From positions 16,598,598 through 16,662,597 of the forward strand of contig NC_135560.1 of assembly GCF_964340395.1 (NCBI RefSeq): a DNA stretch of 64,000 bases. The letters run 5' to 3'. The first letter of the stretch is position 1. The number at the start of each line of letters is the position of its first letter. Shown in pieces: positions 58,901 through 64,000 of the stretch. Source of the DNA: Glandiceps talaboti (Eukaryota; Hemichordata; Enteropneusta; Spengelidae). Below the pieces are notes generated by a model. The model did no database searches and had not been told where the DNA came from. It saw only the letters and a program-made list of their open reading frames with translations. The translations under genes and the position numbers were made by a program.

Positions 58901-61900
58901 ACTATCAGTGACTAAGTAACTAAGTGCCATGACTGCCTTGGTTTTGGTCACTTCATCATCTGTTACATCAGGAATTTGTTGAAGTACACTAATTGTGGTC
59001 TCTGACTTCATAACTTTGTGATTCTTCTCCACTTTGGACATTTTAAATACTTCTGAAACTACATCTGGTAGTTCCTGATTTACGGAAAAAAATAAGAAAT
59101 TCACTATTAAAATAAGGTACTAATTTAATTTACATATTAATTCTTCTCTAAACAAAAACATTCAACTATTGTACACTTTTGTCACAAAAAATTGTGTGTG
59201 AAAACTCAAGTATTTAATCATTCCGATTTCAAAACATCATCTGTGATTTTGCATATTGTAAACTGATTTTCAGGGTCTTAGATACATATATAGACTTTGT
59301 CACTTTGTTACAGTAGTCTTGAGGCTATCTGTTGGGTTTGAATCTGAAGATCTCTTCACCCCACGTCTTGCTTAATGAGAAGCTGAACGAAAGTTAGTGC
59401 TTATTGGGGGGCAGTTACATAATGTCTAAATATGGTATATTTGTCATATCAAGACACTACTTTGTCTTATACACTGTTTATGTCATACTAACAGTTGGAG
59501 ATTTACTCATATGCATACACAACTTTGGGTTCATGATTTGAATTGAGCTAGATGTAAGGGGTAAAGAGATCAACAGCTCATAGCCTCTAGACTACTTTAA
59601 CAGTGCCATATATTAATATCAACAGTTACATATTTCCGTTGATATGCTCTATGTACCTAGATCCCATCAATGTGGTCAACTTTTATGTTGGGCAATAAAA
59701 CAATTTTCAGCCTTGTATTTTTGTGGACCATTCTTTGTCTTTTTATTCTACACAAACAAATAAAATTCATGTCAATGTTGTTTAGTAAAGTTCCACACTG
59801 ATAGTTTATCGTTTATCAACTTGACTCAAGAATAACAGTATACATGAGCAAAGCCCCCCCCCCCCCCCCCCCCCATCATAACACTGATTGGTATCCTGAT
59901 TACACTGTGGCTTTTTACAGCACACATACCATACTTCTACAAAATCAATTCCGATTAGAATTAAAGTATCTACTGTTGTCAGTCATTATGGATTCTTTGT
60001 GAAAGACAGCAAATATTTCTTATCAGCTGTGATGTTGCCCATAGCAACCTGCAAACAACCAAGTACTTTGAAGTAAACAATATAGATAAAGGTCAAGGAT
60101 GATTACCATGGTCACAATAATTACAGCGCATTTCATGTTAGTGTTCACAGGCTCTGTTACAGTGCATTTCATGTTAGTGTTCATGGGCTCTGTTTGATAC
60201 AACCATGCAGACACCAATAAGAAACTGCACTTGCTACCCTGTAAGATAGCAAGATTGAATGAACAAAGTTTCTTCAGATAATTTGCCTAAATGAAGTGAA
60301 CTGTCACCATGTAGATACAAATATAGAGACATCAAAACATTGGCTCCTGCATGTCTGGTCTAGTTGTGGTACATTTATAAATGGTTTATTTCATTTACAC
60401 AAAATGTAGAAAGAAACTGGAAATTGTGATCTTGCTATCTAAAACTTAAGAGTGTAGAATGTGTGGTTTCTTATTGGTTTCTGTGGTGTGGTTGAATCAA
60501 ACATAGCCAGTGAACACAAACATGAAACGGACGGCAGAAATCAACACAATTTTGATGGCATCATTTTTTATGTAGACTATTTCTTATTTCATATCAATAA
60601 ACAAATTTCTGTCTATCTTTTTGCGACATGAATTTTTTTTTTTTTTTAAAAAGAAAGTAAGAAAGAAAGACTGACGGACCATAAAGCTCACAAGCCTTGG
60701 ATTATTAAAATAAAAATACCATAAAAAATAAATTTTTTCAATCTGTGTATTCTTCTAAGCCAACTTTTGAAGATTTTTGTGATGAACTGTTTTTGTTTAC
60801 TTGATTTTTTAAAAAACAAAACGTAACCCTCTCAAACTTATTGTGACAGTCCTATCTAGGCTGCACTGATTTGTCAAATTGCGTCAAATAATTGAAAACC
60901 TGATGAACTCATGCCCTTTCCTTGGCATTGTTTGAATTACTCACTAGGATAACAAAGCAAGGATTCCAAAGTTGTGTACTACTACCACACTCTGTCTGTG
61001 TATGTTTCGTCTTTATTTCATTGTTAGTTACCATTAAGTGGACAATGCTGAAAGCATGAATTCTGGCATAATGCCAAGAGGCCGTAGCTTTTGCCGCCAC
61101 ATATATTCAATCATATCGTTTGCATGAAATTAATATCAACATTAGTTTTATTAGGATGGATAATATGACAACATACATGACCTCAAATCAATCAACCAAT
61201 CAATGTTAATCTTACTGACCTCTCATCCCATCAATTATTACATCCGACAAAAACAAGGCTGCCTTATTCAATATCTTGTAATTATATAAACTGTTTTATA
61301 TGTCAAATTTAAAATGTCTAATATTCTTTATATGCAACTATGCGAAGCAAACTTCACAAGAAAACTGAACAATTTTGTGACTTAGAGTGATGTAATGTTA
61401 AATCTTCTATAGTATTCTTTTTCTTAGCTTGTAATGATCTGCATTGGTCAACTCTTAATTAATGTTTTTTGGTCAGGTTTAAAGTAACTGCTACTGATAA
61501 TATACACTTCATTGAAAGCATACCTGTATACATACATACATACATACATACATACATACATACATACATACATACATACATACATACATACATACATACA
61601 TACATACACACACAATGGCATGTATACTAATAAACTGTCTGTTATCTTATCTGACTCATAACTTAATATATACCAAGTATTCAATAGATACACAAATATG
61701 CAGTGCATAAAAGTACAAACAATGGTTGTCAGAAAGGCAGCTACACAAAAGAATCTTGAATTGACAAAGCTGACAAGTTTATATATACAATGTGTACAGC
61801 CTCTTCAAGATTGACATATACAACCACTTGAGACATGTTTATCATTGAAGATCTCCTTCAATGCAGTTTTGCATACTCACCTCCTTTGAAGCTGTTTCTT

Positions 61901-62177
61901 TGCCACCATCAACACTATCAGTACTAATATCCATAGCAACGAGGACGGTCATCTTCTCTGTAATTTCTTGACATCTGGTTTTCCTCTGTGCAGATGCAGG
62001 TCTTTCCTGTTTGCTGGGTGCAGCATCGTGGCTTGTTTTTGATATAGATTTCCCTTCTTTGCTTCCAGCTGCACTGCCATGAATTTCAAGTGGTTGACCT
62101 TGATTTTGACTGGAACGAGAATCTGACTTTTGGTTTTCTCTTTCTTGGGTCTTTTTTTTCCTCAGAGTTCGCAACAT
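52998..62177 (-). CDS. ARM-like / poly-Pro / TIR / SAM protein (8 coding exons)
   Basis: The product is 674 aa. Exons in transcript order: 62177-61881, 59074-58065, 57649-57477, 56564-56374, 55892-55845, 54111-53975, 53392-53323, 53096-52998; all GT-AG, all phases join. Residues 1-100 are basic and disordered. About 100-310 form ARM/HEAT-like helices ([45 protein letters not shown]). An acidic patch ([10 protein letters not shown]) follows, then three proline runs (about 362-396). The TIR domain spans about 424-557: [11 protein letters not shown]-loop [29 protein letters not shown], and E494 in CRTEGEY at the position of the TIR NADase glutamate. The SAM domain is about 603-670 ([12 protein letters not shown] to [14 protein letters not shown]). 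SARM1 is ARM-SAM-SAM-TIR, so this is a rearranged relative or independent fusion. NAD cleavage is inference. ATG 62177 is preceded by an in-frame stop. Confidence 0.88.
53700..53915. repeat. (ATCC)n microsatellite and ~40-bp minisatellite
   Basis: A run of ATCC units at about 53725-53765 is followed by roughly four copies of a unit with CACACCCTACCAGCCATTC plus ATCC spacers (near 53766, 53799, 53843 and 53880). It lies in the intron between the two SAM-coding exons 6 and 7 of the minus-strand gene. The Pro/His/Ser-rich open frames here are artefacts. Confidence 0.85.
59390..59510. repeat. Dispersed repeat, copy 2
   Basis: Same family as 33560-33700: TTATTGGGGGGCAGTTA, ATGGTATATTTGTCA, then ACACTGTTTATGTCA. 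It lies in intron 1 of the minus-strand ARM-TIR-SAM gene. Confidence 0.6.
59854..59874. repeat. 21-nt poly-C run
   Basis: A homopolymer in intron 1 of the ARM-TIR-SAM gene; on the transcribed strand it is poly-G and G-quadruplex-prone. Confidence 0.9.
60121..60192. repeat. 36-bp tandem duplication
   Basis: 60121-60156 and 60157-60192 match with 3 differences (TTACAGCGCATTTCATG then TTACAGTGCATTTCATG). It lies in intron 1 of the minus-strand gene. Confidence 0.85.
61531..61606. repeat. (CATA)n microsatellite
   Basis: About 19 tetranucleotide units, 275 bp downstream of the exon 1 donor of the minus-strand ARM-TIR-SAM gene. Confidence 0.95.
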
Positions 62178-64000
62178 TTTGGAGCTGATGTGATAAATTG
62201 AAAGTGACCAATATTCACGTACTTTCACTTTTTTATTTATCTGTTTGGTTTATTCCTTCCCCTTCTTTCTGTAACAAATTCAAAAGGTTAAAAGTCGTTG
62301 ACCTGAAAGGCACTGAATGCTGTACAACATCAACCGTGTTCAAAATGTTCTGTTTTAACTGTTTCTGATTTATGTTCACCAGGTTTTGACTTCACTGATT
62401 ACAGCTACATTGAAAGTTTGGTCAAAAGAAAGCTTTATCTCACATCTTTTGTCTACTATGTTTAATATCCTTTGCTTTCTCTCTTCTGTCTTCTTGAGAG
62501 AAGGCAGTCACCTGATTTATAAACAAAGGTGAACACAAACAACAAGTGCAATGGACATACAAATTTTTTTCCTTGATCAAATTGTAGCTTCTTCCTCTGA
62601 AAGTCCTACACCCTATTTTAAAGGCCTACTTCAGCTTAGATTACAATCTCGGTGTGAAAACCTGTTGTTTGACAAAACTACTGAAAAAGATGGGCCAGAA
62701 CAAATAAAAAATGATCTTATGTAATTCTTATTGACAACACTAAAGTCTAATGTGAAGACCTGGGATACAAACATATTTAGATAAGAATACAAGTGATTCG
62801 TCAATATGATTTGTTGTGACAAAACTCCTAGGTCACATGTATTTACCAGCGGAATGAAGAAATATATTGGAGAAAAACAGTACACAATTTAACCAGAATA
62901 AGCATAAAGAAAAAAATTGGGGAATTACTGGTGACTGTGAAAGTTTTGACATAATTCATACACCACAAAACCAATGACAAAGATGAAAGCTATCACGATG
63001 TAGAAGATAAGACAATAATTTATTAAATCCCTAAAAGGGTAATTATAATGTCTGCTGTAAACAAACACACAATAACAGTGATAAAAAACCAAGACACAAC
63101 TTGCAGACTAAAATGGAAAACATATATAACTCAATAAATATTTACAGTCCAGAATGATCTGATAATACTGGTAAATCCTGTTAAATGATATTAATACTGG
63201 CATGTGTACAGCTTGGCTGTGTGTTATGTGTAGTATGAATTGTATGGACGTTTGACACATCAAGGATTATATGTTCTGCAAATTCAGTTGGTTTGAAATT
63301 AACTGATTTGATAATCAGTGAAACATATTGAACGCATGAATCTTTAATCAGCAATATATTGTAGTCGTTTTAATCAGTAAAGGGAATATCATTAATATGT
63401 GAGGTAGGGTGATCAGTCTCTTATATCATAATTTAGTTGACAATCTAATGCAAACTCTATGCACATCACTGTTTGGATTCATGTTAATTAATGTACAGAA
63501 AAATATTTCTGTGATATTTTATAGTTTGTATACATGTATATTTGGTCTATCTGTAATCTTATGTCACATCATGTTGTAACAGTAACCCCCTCCCCCTCCC
63601 CCTTAACACTGTCAGCCAACAAGATACGCATAATATAATACGATAAACGTTCAATTGAATCTTTGATGGCGACTAACGGTGCTAACACAGTGTAACAACA
63701 AACACAATAAAACTTTAAAAGTAATTGTTGAGATTTTGTCAACATTGCATTTGCAACTGTCAGAGAGTGGCGACAGCATACAGGTTTTCTGTTAATAACG
63801 GAACGCAATCACCACAACTATACCAGTATTACTTACTACTTAATTGAGTTACCAGCCCTCCGTTATATTCCAATATGTCACATTTTGAGCAAAGACCATG
63901 CAAATATGTCCTTTGGGTTGGCAGCTCAGAGGCTTTGTGTTTGTCACCTTCTAGATGTCTCTCTCCGGGAGCAAAGGCCAAAGGTTACAAGTCATGTGAT
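62178..64000. other. Upstream side of the ARM-TIR-SAM gene, no other gene seen
   Basis: It should hold the 5' UTR and promoter of the minus-strand gene. A plausible splice acceptor (CACATCAG on the minus strand) lies just before the ATG, so a non-coding first exon further up is possible. I see no convincing coding sequence. A C-rich stretch is at about 63586-63602. Confidence 0.45.

Overview
The window is nuclear DNA from an AT-rich, intron-rich animal, most likely a marine invertebrate bilaterian. The reasons are GT-AG introns of 0.3 to 7.5 kb, animal single-copy genes with near-vertebrate domain content, long microsatellites, many small foldback transposons, and decayed non-LTR and Penelope-like retroelements. 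The sequence alone does not separate hemichordate, amphioxus, mollusc, brachiopod and similar lineages.

Five protein genes can be assembled. (1) An intronless FEM1B-type CUL2 substrate receptor, + strand, 3416-5320. (2) POLR3C, RNA polymerase III subunit RPC3, + strand, 12 coding exons, 11377-20344, 539 aa. (3) A BCO2-like carotenoid oxygenase, + strand, 8 coding exons over about 21 kb, 23247-44118, 542 aa. (4) A small, unrecognised two-exon acidic protein of 81 aa, + strand, 48182-49121, behind two full CRE sites and a TATA-like box. (5) An unusual minus-strand protein of 674 aa, 62177 down to 52998, ordered disordered N-terminus, ARM-like helices, poly-proline, TIR, SAM. It has the same kinds of module as SARM1 in a different order and is the most interesting gene here. 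The reading phases agree at every exon junction of the four spliced genes.

Layout: 1-3.4 kb, no gene, one strong hairpin, FEM1B promoter side; 3.4-11.4 kb, FEM1B and a long gene-free stretch that may be its 3' UTR; 11.4-20.3 kb, POLR3C with foldback elements and tRNA-like relics in its introns; 20.3-23.2 kb, intergenic with a hairpin cluster; 23.2-44.1 kb, BCO2-like gene whose introns hold a hAT-type MITE, a second MITE with palindromic ends, a truncated non-LTR element, a degenerate satellite, and a Penelope-like remnant inside repeats; 44.1-48 kb, a broken non-LTR element on the minus strand; 48-49.1 kb, the small CRE-promoter gene; 49.1-53 kb, AT-rich and gene-free; 53-62.2 kb, the ARM-TIR-SAM gene; 62.2-64 kb, its upstream side.

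The genes do not form an operon or an obvious pathway. FEM1B is a protein-degradation adaptor, POLR3C is transcription machinery, the oxygenase is carotenoid metabolism, and the TIR protein is a candidate innate-immune or NAD-signalling factor. Much of the window's remaining structure comes from mobile DNA.
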